Positions 47,843-59,300 of a stretch of DNA of 64,000 bases are shown in pieces. Within the stretch, counting starts at the first letter, position 1; each line of letters starts with the position of its first letter. Location of the stretch: assembly GCA_018894105.1 (NCBI GenBank), contig CM032123.1, positions 28,869,744 to 28,933,743 of the forward strand, given 5' to 3'. Under the pieces are notes generated by a model that saw only the letters and a list, made by a program, of their open reading frames with translations, had not been told where the DNA came from and did not search any database. A program made the translations under genes and the position numbers. This DNA is from Jacaranda mimosifolia (Eukaryota; Streptophyta; Magnoliopsida; Lamiales; Bignoniaceae).

Positions 47843-48827
47843 GTGCCTCCACAAGAAGGACTTAATTTTGTCCTTTCCAATTGCATTTCCTTGATAAAAG
47901 GGTTATCGTACAAGTGATTAATTAATTTAATAGCATAATTTTTATATTTATATATGTGAATTCAGAATTTTAAATTTTAATAAATTTTTAGTGTGCATAT
48001 ATATATATGTGTGTGTAAATGAAACGAAACGAAACTTCAAGGTCTTATCTATATTAAAGTTATTTGTTAGGATAAAATGTTTAGCACAAAGTTAAAATTA
48101 TAGTTGTTAACAGATGCGTAACTTTATTTATTTTCTTATATATTTGGTAGCACAAAGCACTATAAGGCTACATTCAGCTTGAGAATGAATAGGTGATTAA
48201 TCATTGATTCTTCTAAATAAAAAAAATGATGCTGATAGCATATACCAATTGTACTATTTTCCTAATTTCTGAGAATTATCATTATAAATACTAATCTAAT
48301 AGTGTGAAACAAAACATCTTTGGAAACCTCATAATTTTCGATTGATAGAGTTGAAGAACTATGGCACTTAAGTAGTTTTGTGTACGAGGGATTTTATTCA
48401 TAATGAAGAATTAAGAATCCAATGCATTAGTGGGCTCACGCATGTCCAATTGATGTCTGATTGCAGAATTAATTAAAATTAAAATTCACATTCTTTCATT
48501 AAAAATATGTGCAAATAATTTTCTTCAAAAATTGTTACATGATCCCTAGAACTAATTGGATTTTCATAAATAAATAAATTTCTTTCTTTCTTGTTTCTTT
48601 CTTTTTTCTTTTTAATTAATCTTCAAATGATGTAGTTTTATGTTTTAATTTTATGTATATTACATTTCCTTTAAATTCTTTGATTCAAATATAGCATATA
48701 TGCAATCACAAAACAATACGAATAACATGAGGTGGGTCTCTTTCTGCTGTTAGTATTCCGTATTATTAGTAGTAGAAATTGTCCAAACATGGGCTCAAGC
48801 TCAACTATTTCAAATCACAAGAAAGCA
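47843..48827. other. AT-rich intergenic DNA, no gene seen
   Basis: Nothing recognisable apart from short TA/TG runs near 47997-48014. Confidence 0.45.
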
Positions 48828-49200
48828 AGGCTTTGTTTGGTTATGTTTCCCAGGAACAACATTTTTTTGGGAAAACATAACCAAATATATTTTTATTTTT
48901 CCTTTAAAACACACATTCTCCAATATATTCATACATATATTATGTATATATATATATATATATATTATATTTTATTATTATTATTTTAACATTAAAATAA
49001 TTACTTAATTTCATTTTCACCCCAAAAATTTAACAAAAAAAATATTAATTTGATTGCCACAATAAAAAAAAACATCTCTCCAAAACATAAATAAACATAC
49101 CAAAAAATAATTTTCATATTCTCCAATAATTCATTCTCCCAAAATACATAATAAATATATAATAAAATCAAACAAAAAACATAACCAATCACAACCAAAG
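48828..49200. mobile_element. GTTTGG-type MITE, sibling of the element at 45591
   Basis: The left edge GGCTTTGTTTGGTTATG and the right edge ACATAACCAATCACAACC are inverted. The interior (TAAAATAATTA, TTGCCACAATAAAAAA, CAATAATTCATTCTCCCAAA) closely follows the 45591 element. A (TA)n tract lies at about 48945-48965. The frames at 48732-48989 and 49001-49306 are by-products. Confidence 0.65.
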
Positions 49201-50812
49201 TGAAGAATGTGTGTTGGACAGCGTGCAATGATTTAATATATACGTTTTCATTATTTGAATCATTCAACAAAGAATCTTTTTTTAATAGCATAAATTGCTC
49301 AAACAACTAAGGAGTGACGTCTCAAAATTGTACAAGACATTGAGTTTGAAATGAAGATGTTTCATTTTATACTGACATGAAAATGAATGTTGTTATTTTA
49401 TATATTATTCAATGCAATTAAATATTTATTAATGATTGTGTGAAGTTAGTAGCATATTGATGTAATTTAAGGACTTTATTTATAAAATATTATAAGGTTT
49501 CATTTCTTAAAATAATTTTTCCTCGGTATTTCAATAACTATAATGTAAGGCATATTCACTTTATATGCATGATATCGTATACATATACATATTATATTAA
49601 TTAAGCTAATCAAATGTTCTTTTATATATTGACGGAAATCCATGTTCCTAACTACAAAAATTAAAGAAATGATAAATAAATAACTCAACTCCAGAATTGG
49701 GATATAATGAGTATCATTTGGACCATTTCTATATTTCGGTGAAAAGATATATTATCTTTAATTAATTGTTAATTAAATTATTAAAATTTTTCTTATTTCT
49801 AAATGTTTTTAAGAATTTATATATCTTGAATAATTAGACTGAAAATATTAAATGAATAATTAAATAATCAACACATATTTTCTCTTTTTTATCATTTTGA
49901 ATAATCAATTAGTCGTTGTCATATTAAATAAAGTGATCAATACAATCTAGTAACTTAAAAATATATAAAAATATCCACTATTTCAAGTTTCAACTCTCTT
50001 TTAAAATTGCTTGACGAGTCAAACATAGTATTAACTTTTCCAAGGTAATAAAAGAATTTGTGAGGAACCGATCTAGTATCTAGTATGCCTAATGGGAAAA
50101 CTATATTAAAGCAGTTTAGATCTTCTATTTCCATTCATGTTTTACTATCTATTTTATTTTATAGATATATAACATGTGTATTAAATATTTCTTTATAAAA
50201 ACAATGAATTGATAATCAAATACACCTAATTTATATATATATATATATTAAATTAAATTAGAAGATGAAATGTAGAATGAAATAGAGGATCAAAGGGACA
50301 TCAAAGAGCCCAACACATGATTCTTGCACATCCTTAAAGATGAAATAGAGCCAGAATGAAGCTTCTGTAGAGATAAAAGAGGACCCGAATTAAATTTTAG
50401 GAGAGCCCAAAGCTGAAGAGGAAGAGGCAGCAATTGAGTTGCTTACGATGGGGGCCACATGCATGATAAGTGATGATGATTTTTAAGGATAGAATAATCT
50501 CCAGAGCGATTAAGATGTGGAATGCTGTCTGATCTGTGATCACTCCCAATACACTGTATAATTAAGCATCATCATCATCATCGTCGTGGTCGTCTCTGTT
50601 GGCCGCTGCTTCTTTTGGGCATGGGGCCTCTAATTATGTATCTGCAGAAAAAGTCATCCACCTTGGTTAAAATTGGAGTCAAATTCTAGTTGTCCTTTAG
50701 GTGTGCAGGGTCAAAAAGTGTGTACATTCTTCAAAAAATGAGTTGTTTTAATTCCACGCAAAATTCTAATTAAAAAGTTGAAAATTTTGAAAATTCCCAT
50801 ACGCTTTGTTTG
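49201..50812. other. Intergenic DNA, no gene seen
   Basis: AT-rich to about 50270. From about 50275 to 50720 the composition is more balanced, with an (ATC)n run near 50566-50582, but I see no open frame with family features on either strand. This patch could be an untranslated or regulatory region, or a gene relic I cannot identify. Confidence 0.4.
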
Positions 50813-51219
50813 TTTGTATTTTGATAAATTATAAAAAATATTTTAAAAAAAAGGTATTTTGGAAAGTGTATTGGGAGAATATGATGGTTGTTTGTTTTTG
50901 TTTTAGGGTAGGTTGAAGAATATTTCGGAAGAAAATTATTTTTATTATAAGTCTGTAAATGTCATAGCAAGTCATCTTTTGTTGAATTGGTGTGGTGAAA
51001 TAAATATTTTAATATTAATTATAAATGTGTACATATAGATGAAATAATTAATATATGTATATATATGCAGTGGAGAAAATGGTTTTTTAAGGTGAACAAT
51101 AGGGGTATTTTGGGAATAATTTTATGTCTTTTGGAAAGTGGGGTTGGGAAACATGACATTTTGTTTATTTAAGTTTTGAAAGTTGGAAAATGTCATGAAG
51201 AAATGCTAACAAACAAAGC
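50813..51219. mobile_element. GTTTGT-type MITE with 3-bp TSD
   Basis: A 407-bp element begins GCTTTGTTTGTTTGTATTTT and ends AAATGCTAACAAACAAAGC, with inverted termini. A TAC triplet occurs on both sides (50810-50812 and 51220-51222), consistent with a 3-bp Tourist-type TSD. It is non-coding, and the interior resembles the inverse of the 37983 element (GTGGGGTTGGGAAA, TTTTGAAAGT). Confidence 0.72.
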
Positions 51220-53259
51220 TACAATATTGTGGTCAAGAACTAACATGTTATATGATAATTTTAGAAAATCAAATTTTAAAATTTGTTTTGGAATGCCACA
51301 ATATATATAGATTATATGAATAAAATTTTGATATCGGCATTTAATCTAACAAACAATATTCTTCCTTTGAAGGGGATCTCATGGTGAGAACTGACATGTA
51401 GCATTGTTTTTCATTATTAATTTAATTATTACATACATTTGTGTGAAAATAAACCTATATTGAGATATTGATATGTCCTTATCATAACAAGGAAGGGGAT
51501 TTATCTTTTCAAAACCGAACGACAGCATAACATTTTTCTACTATGTTTGAAAAAATATTTTCATTTTTAGTGATAAATATTCATATAATAAAACTATTTT
51601 TCTTAGCCCAAATGTTCTCATTTGGCCTTCAGTCAATGTATCATAACTCAACAAATAATTTAAATTGGTCCACCTAAGTCAAAATTGACTCTCAATTTCC
51701 TTTCTTCATATCATTGGAAACTCACTTTTGCGTTCATTTTTAATTTTGTATTTTAAAGGCACTTTAGGATTATTAAAGTGGAGTGAATATCTTAGCACTT
51801 CTAGAATTCCATGCACCCATTAATTCTACAATTTATTTTGGTGCTTACCTTCTACTAGTGGTCTTTTTTTTTTTTTGCCCGTGGGGGGTGGGGGGGGGGG
51901 GGTGCTCCTAGTTTTCTTAATTCGTTGATAAATAACAATTTTGGCTTCTAACGATATTAAATTTTATTCTTACTAAAAACATCATTATTTTCCTCATATT
52001 TGTTAAGGTACCTTTTAGTTTTAGTAAAGACAAGATCTTCCCTACATATATTGTAGGAAAATATATTTTGAAGTTGAACTTTCATGTTTAGTGACTAATT
52101 TGCGTATTATGATAAAGTTTCTTTTATAAAATTTGTATGCATAAGTTTAATCATATTTCTAGGATATGTGGTTTTAGATATATTTCTTTTATAAAATTTT
52201 TGTATTTTATTGATTTGTTGTAAGACTGATATTCTTAATTTGATAATTGGATTTATAGACTTATTGTAAATGATACTCTTCAATATATATATATATATAT
52301 ATATTGTTTATACACACACGTCAAAAGTTTGTTAAAATATTACTCTTTTATATGTGAAACTTATGCCATTAAACCAAATAATAGCTCGACTATCTTTGCA
52401 ATTTTGCTGTTTACATGTTTATACATATATTGTTCTTTGAATTTTAGTCACAACTAGAAAATATTAGACCCACATTATACAATATATCACATGCTAACTA
52501 ACATATTTATGACATATTTTGATTTAATTATATTTGATAAGTAAAGAATAAAATTTCACATGCTGTGCCCCTAAAATTTGTCTAGAATCGAACAAAATCT
52601 CTCACCTTTTGACCTTAATTTATTACAAGGCAAAAAGAAAACAAAAGACAGAATGCTTAGGTGATTGACTCTGTAGAAAAATTAGAAAAAGAAGCAAAGG
52701 GCATATTATGTATTTGTCCCTTTAGTTGTATGATGAGGCGTGGCTAAAAGTGTGATAAATGGAAATCATCACGCCAAGTCATGTTTTTAGAGTAAGCCTC
52801 ATCCTCGTCCTCATCTGCATGCGCACTGCTTCATCTAACTTCTTCATATATTTTTTGATTTTTTTTAATTAATTTTATTTTTAAATTAATTTTATTTTTT
52901 TATTTAAAAACACACACACACACACACACTTAAACTTGATTCAAATTTGAAATTTCAAATATCATACATAGAAATGTGAGAACGATAAAATATAAAATCA
53001 CCATTGTCTTTTGGGTCCAAATTTTAACTGTAACGTAGCTTATTTCTTGTTGAAATGCTTTTAGAACAAAATTTTCAACTCTATTCCTTTTTAGATCCAA
53101 TTTTCAATATTTTTACAAGTTACTTCTTTAAGTCCTTTTAATTAATGTCATACAAGTACTATCATCGTTAAATTTCGAGACATTTTAAAATTAAATTAAT
53201 ATCCTTGTTAGTATACAAATTAGTATAAGATGAAATGTAAAGCTATAAATTTGGCAGAA
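51220..53259. other. AT-rich intergenic DNA, no gene seen
   Basis: No gene recognised. It includes the G-rich run at 51882-51902, (TA)n near 52284-52304 and (CA)n near 52911-52929. Confidence 0.45.
51882..51902. repeat. G-run, possible G-quadruplex
   Basis: A G6-T-G12-type homopurine run directly follows a T14 run and CCC. Such runs can form G-quadruplexes and are error-prone in sequencing, so the exact length is doubtful. Confidence 0.6.
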
Positions 53260-53938
53260 GATCGAGTCCACATCCAACATCTGTGGTGATTTCATAAGTT
53301 AAAAACAAAAAGCTTTGAAAGAGGACTTGTAATTTGGACTTTCACGTCGAATATGAAGGTGCATTGGATTTCTAGAGACTAATATGCATTTGATGTTGGA
53401 TGATTCTTGAATTGATAAAAATCTTCTTCCTCACTTACCAAAATGGTTAGAGGCGCTAGGATTTCTTTTAATGAAATTCTTTTGATGTTTAAATCAAAAA
53501 TCAAAATTTAGTAGCTAAGGAAAATAGAAAAAAATTCTTAAAATATTTTTAATAAAAATATTTCTCAATAAAAAATTAAAGATTATACATAAATCTAATA
53601 GTTTGTCCTACTTTAGAGAAGAATCAAACTGACTAAATTTAAAAGACTTGAATCGACATTAATTTACTAATTTAAGAAATCTAGGATCTATGATCACATT
53701 ATTGACACATATTTTAAAAATTTAAATTGACACACATTCAATAATATATAAATTACTGTGAAATATATATAATGTTAAAAATCGTAGCACAAGACCGATC
53801 ACGTATCCAACACATATGGTGATTTCCTAAGTTGTAAAAATAGAAATCAAAATACTGGGAAAGAGATGTACTTATAATTTGGGCCTACATCTAGAATATG
53901 AAGGTGAATTTAATTTTTAGAGACTAATATGTATATGA
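53260..53938. repeat. Pair of diverged direct repeats about 535 bp apart
   Basis: About 53260-53403 and 53791-53938 share CATCCAACATCTGTGGTGAT / TATCCAACACATATGGTGAT, AAGTT.TAAAAA, CTTGTAATTTGGACT / CTTATAATTTGGGCC, GAATATGAAGGTG and AGAGACTAATATG. They may be relics of LTRs or of a local duplication. No coding sequence lies between them. Confidence 0.6.
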
Positions 53939-55318
53939 GTGTATGGTGTCCCAATGTCACACTCACCATCATTAATGCCACTTCCAATATTCCCAACTAT
54001 AGTCGTCCACTTTTTAATTAAGAAGAGAAGCCCACATTTTAATATATGCTTTTTGTACTTAATGAGAATCATGGTTTCAATCTTGTATTTTAGAAGCTAC
54101 CTTCCAATCCAATGTCTACTTTCATCTTACCAATTTTCTTATTACTTGTTCACTTTTTTTCTTGTCCTTTTCCCTTTTCATTTCTTTTTGTTGGGAGCAT
54201 AGGGGGTGGATTGCAACCGCCTGAGTTTGAATTTTATTAGGGACAAGTTATGCAATTTATGAATTTTTTTAATTATACATATACATATTGAGAATTTGTT
54301 AGGATTCAAACTTCAAACCTTATACATTCAAGTATAAAAATTGTTCCACTAGGTCCATTGCCAAAGTAGTTTTGAGTCTAGAGGGCAAATGAGAATGGAA
54401 TGCTATATAATATAAGCAGGTATTACAGAGTTATCTTGAAAATGATTATATTAATTGAAAACCTTCAAATTTTGAGGAATAAAATATGTGAGAACTCCTT
54501 CAACCTCCTTCACGTGGAACTTAGTGAATTTTGGAGCCATCAAGTTGAGTTTTGCCAGAAAGTATGATGGTAAATTTACGGATCTTGTAATATTATATCA
54601 TTCATTATGTGAAATTTCCACATTTGTTTTCTTAGGCAAGGAAAGTATTTAATTTGATTTCTTCTTCTTCTTTTTTGAATCAAGTGTACTGTATATCATT
54701 TCAATTTTGTATCAAATATCAATTAATTAGTTAGGCCTTTAACAATTAATCATCTCCAAGATGTGCAGCAAATGCATCAATACGGAAGCAAGAGGGACAA
54801 ATTCTTGAAAATTTCACTTTTCAGAAATAAAAGGAAATGTAGACATGTAAATTTTCATCTCAATCATGAAGATATACTACATATTTGTAGAGAAGTAATA
54901 AGTTAGAATTAACATTCTTATATAATATAAATAAATGTTTGCACGATTATGTAAATTATGAAAGATATCATCAACATAACATAATTATTTTTTCTCTTTT
55001 CTAATTCTAGTAAGATGTATGATGCAAAATAAAAATAGCACCAATAAAAGAAGAAATGCACTCAAAGGACTTGCTCTAATTTTCTGTGACAAATTGAAAA
55101 TCAGATATCTATTTTGAATTATATCAAGGCTTAAATACATTTGAAAACCCCACTTTATCAGTTTAACTGCCCTATATCCCTAACATTTAGCCCACTACTA
55201 GCCATAATCTATATAAAGACATGCTTGATTGCCATATATGTGCTGATTCCTAATTGCTTCCTATAATTCTGGGCATTCCCTTGCACTTTTATCCCACTGC
55301 TCTACTGGCTGAGCTGAA
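53939..55318. other. AT-rich intergenic DNA, no gene seen
   Basis: The open frame at 53939-54202 is Phe/Leu-rich with no known motif and is not called. Composition becomes less AT-rich after about 55140, leading into the exon-like ORF at 55319. Confidence 0.4.
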
Positions 55319-55432
55319 CTAAGACGGGGGAAGAGGCTTAGCTTGGGACTTCTTTCTTGACTGCAGCTTGGCCATGTGGTCAGGATTCTTATGATGGTTC
55401 ATCTCGATAGCTCTAATAGCTCGGTCCCTTTT
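55319..55432 (-). pseudogene. Orphan terminal-exon-like ORF, unidentified
   Basis: On the minus strand, a TATGCAG acceptor-like site just above 55432 is followed by 37 codons, beginning KRDRAIRAIEMNHHKNPD and ending KSQAKPLPPS, then TAG at 55319-55321. The translation is charged and compositionally normal for protein, unlike the AT-derived frames around it, and the DNA is less AT-rich. No upstream exon was recognised before the NPC1 start at 56333. It could be the last exon of a small gene, a gene fragment or chance. I do not recognise the family. Confidence 0.35.
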
Positions 55433-56332
55433 CTGCATATTGAAATGAAAAGAGAAGCCTTCGCTGAATCATCTTGGTTATAGGTCAGCTCATAGGGAAC
55501 ATCTTCGGATGTCATCAATGTTATTACAATAAAATAAGTGTAAAAAGAATAATAAAATAAGTGAGTAGATTGAGAGATATATATTCTATAGATTGCAAAG
55601 TCAATCCCATTTTCATTTTAAATTCTAAAACAAATAAAACTTCAAAAAATATAGTGAAATGTTTGTGAACCATATTTACATTCAAGATATTGAAACCATC
55701 CAAGTGTCATGATATAATGGAATTAGAGTGACATCTATTTTAACTCATGAATTTACTTTTCAAAACTTACGTTTATGATAAAAAATTAATTCCTATTCCT
55801 ATTGGATGATTAGACGCTGCTGCGTCGTCATATACACACAATAACATCAAGAACATATAAATTTCATATGTCACCAAAATTCATTTTGCATTTCTTTTCT
55901 AAAATTTTTAAACCAATCGTATGATAGTAATGTAATCATACTTTGGGGAGATAGATGAGAACGGGGTGCAACATATATTCATTACATATCCGACAAAGGG
56001 GCCGAAAGCAAGGGCATTTTCGTCCAAATACGAACATATATAAAGACTCATGTTTTTCTTTCCTTAAAAATGGACCTTAGCTCCTCCACTGTTACGTCTC
56101 TCATCTATACATAAACACAACTGTATGATACACACACAATGCATAGATACACTGTATAACTGTGTGGTACTGTGATATATATATATATATATACATACAT
56201 ACACACCACCTTATAGTATATACTCTCTGAATTCGTAACTCTCCCTCGTCATCATTCCATTCTATATTTTATATATGTATATATTTACTGAGATTACAGC
56301 TTCAGCTTTTGATTGAAGGTCCATTGTCTGCA
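55433..56332 (+). promoter_or_regulatory. Upstream region of the NPC1 gene
   Basis: Contains no further gene I can support. A (TA)n tract with CATACATACACAC lies at about 56177-56205, and a CTCCACTGTTACGTCTCTC-type pyrimidine-rich stretch near 56082-56105. The NPC1 leader probably begins within the last 250 bp. The transcription start cannot be fixed. Confidence 0.4.
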
Positions 56333-59300
56333 ATGGGTTTGCCAAGCCGGAGAAAAATGAGACCCTTCTCACCTTTTGCATTCATGGTGAGTTGCTGAAG
56401 CGTTTTGCTTCAGGTGCTTGGAGGGCCGTCTTTTTTGGGGCCAGTGTTGTTACTTGTTCCTTTTTTCCGCCGTAATTGAAGGGATAATATTAGTGCTTAA
56501 GAGTACGTAGTTCTGATTTGTGGAACATGGCGGTTTCAGGTGTTGTTTGTCGTGTCTATGGTAAATGCGGAGCGGTCTGATACGAGGTTTTTGCCGAAGA
56601 GGAATGCCCCTGCGCGGTGAGTTCTTTTTCTGTTTGGAAAACGATGTTAAACTTTTTAACTGATTTTGATGGGTTCAAGGTGAACTTTTCGCTAGTGTTT
56701 GCTTCTTGGTTTTAAGATAGATGGTCGTTTTTATGTTGTCCTCGTGTTCTTGGCAGACGGAGGCTGTTATAATTTCACATGTTTGACAATATTTAAGTGT
56801 GTGAGAGCTCTGTGTGTGTGTGTGAGGATGCGCAAATGTTACTGAAAATTGCTTCCTGTTCTTTAGTGTTTGTCATTGCAGAAACTAAAGTAGATGTATC
56901 AGAATTCTTGAAAAATTGGAGTACCTATTTAGTTAGCGATTTGGAAGAATAGGAAAGTTCTTATCAGAATTTTGTAGCATATATATTTAAATATAAGCGA
57001 CAACGTCTGATGATCTTCTGAAAACAGAATAGTTAAAATTACAATGTGTTGAGTTTCAATTATTTTAGTTCATTTTTTACAGAGATCAATTTCATAGTTG
57101 AAGTATGTGAATGGCTTTTCTGAAGTTGACAAATTGACTACTGTTTCTTATTGTCAGGCAAAGGCATTCTGAAGGATATTGCACCATGTATGGCATTTGC
57201 GGAGAGCGAAGTGATGGTAAAGTACTAAATTGCCCTTTTGGTTCTCCATCTGTGAAGGTAAGCCTGCTTTTTGATCATACATTGCTCAGATACAATGCAT
57301 GTAACAGTTATTGTTCTAGGTATTATATTTACTCAAACGTTGACTTGTATTTGTTCTGTTTTGTACTTTTTGCTTATGTCTTGACAGCCCGATGAACTTC
57401 TATCAGCAAAGATTCAGAGTTTGTGCCCAACAATTACTGGAAATGTATGCTGTACAGAGGCGCAGTTCAATAATTTACGGACACAAGTCCAGCAAGTAAG
57501 AAAGTGAACCTTACTGTTGATTTTATGATACCAACATCTATGTATTATTTCCTGGGATTCTTCCCGTAGAATTTTGAGAAAAATGTGCTTACTTCTCTTT
57601 CTTAAATAAACACATATGTCTAGAGTTCAATGTCTGAATAGTTGTTTTGGAGTTTGGGGAAATCATTTTGAAGATTATGAATAACTCATGTTTAAATATA
57701 TTTTATAACAAAGGTCCCTGTATCTTCTGTCTTTAATTTCTTCCCATGAGTGACCATGGTTTACCTGGAAAAGTTGAATCAAAGCTGACTTCTTTTTATG
57801 CTGAACAAGGCAGGAGTCCAAAAGTTTGGTTTATATTATCATTTTTTATCTGAGAATTCCTTGTGCAGTATGATCTATTAATAATGAAAGTCATCTAAAT
57901 TTCGTGTCTAATTTTCCCTCCTCTTTGTTTTCCTCATTACTAACTTTTGCTACAATTGACTGTCATTGGATTATGAACATGACCAAAGGAGGCAGAGTAA
58001 CTTGGATGGCATATGGTGAGAGTGAGAAGAAAGTGGTCGAAAGTATTGCATTTGAGAAGGCAGAACAAATTTAATTTTTTTCTTAGTGTGTCAATTATGA
58101 ACATAATTTTTATTAAATAGGTGATGTCATTTTTTGAGTCTCAGTTGTTTAGGCCCCATAAAAAGTTTGTAAATCACAAAAGGTTGCTAAGTTTTAAAGA
58201 GGAGAAGATTAGAGAGTAGGAAGACAATCAAGTGAACAAAGGTTGATATTCGGAATCATTTCATAAAAAGTTCAATGCATCTAATAAAGAAATGGTCTTG
58301 AATGTTTGTGCATGCGATTCATGCAACTGGAAAGAGAGTACCTTTAAATTTCAGGTTTTTGTTCGGTTTTAGTTTACCAAAAGAATTTCCCACCACAATA
58401 AAAAAAACTAAACATCTCCCTCAAAACGCACCTCTTTTTCCTCATACTGTTTCTAAAAAGTACTAATGACTATAAATATTACATAAATAGAAAAACTATA
58501 TTTATACTTCCATTTGTTATCTTTATGTAAGTCTATGTTCATTATTATACTTCTATAATAAAAGCATATAATAATATAAAAGCTTAATGTGATCACCAAC
58601 CAGACAAAAGATATATGAAAAACATCAATACTAGAAAATGTTCCCATTATAATAAAACTAAACATTCTCTTACTCTTCACAAATTCCCCAAACATTTGCC
58701 CAAAATATATTTCTCAAAACACTTCTCCAAAAATACCCCTGAAACAAAGCCAGTTTTTGTTTTTTTTGGAGATAATGCCTATCTCTTTGTTTGTAGCGTA
58801 TATCTAATTGATCGGATATATTTATACTGTTTTTCATAGTCATGTTTAATACGTGATTCTCACTTATAATGATCACTTCTTGTTACAGTTATCTCTTTCT
58901 ACCTTCCAACAAAATGATTCACTTACATTCTCTTCGTATATTTCTTGCAGGCAATTCCTTTTCTTGTAGGCTGTCCAGCATGCTTGAGAAACTTTTTGAA
59001 TCTATTCTGTGAGCTATCATGTTCTCCTAATCAGAGTCAGTTTATTAATGTGACTTCTGTTTCCAAGGTCAGTAGTTCAACTTAATCATGGTTTGCAATT
59101 CTGGTAACCTGATTCTTTTGCTCTTGGAGGGGCCACATGATTGCACTATGATTCACTTTTTCTCGTCACCAATAACATTTAGTTTAGATAGTGTGTTAGA
59201 GACTTAGTTTTGGACACTGTTGGATGGACAATGTTTTTCTTAACAACTCCTGCTATTTTTTCTTTTAATAGAAAGTTTCAATCAATCCCATAAGTAACTT

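Noticed and set aside
48732..49306. Two open frames of 85 and 101 codons
   Set aside because: They fall in the MITE at 48828-49200 with a TA repeat; no domain, low complexity.
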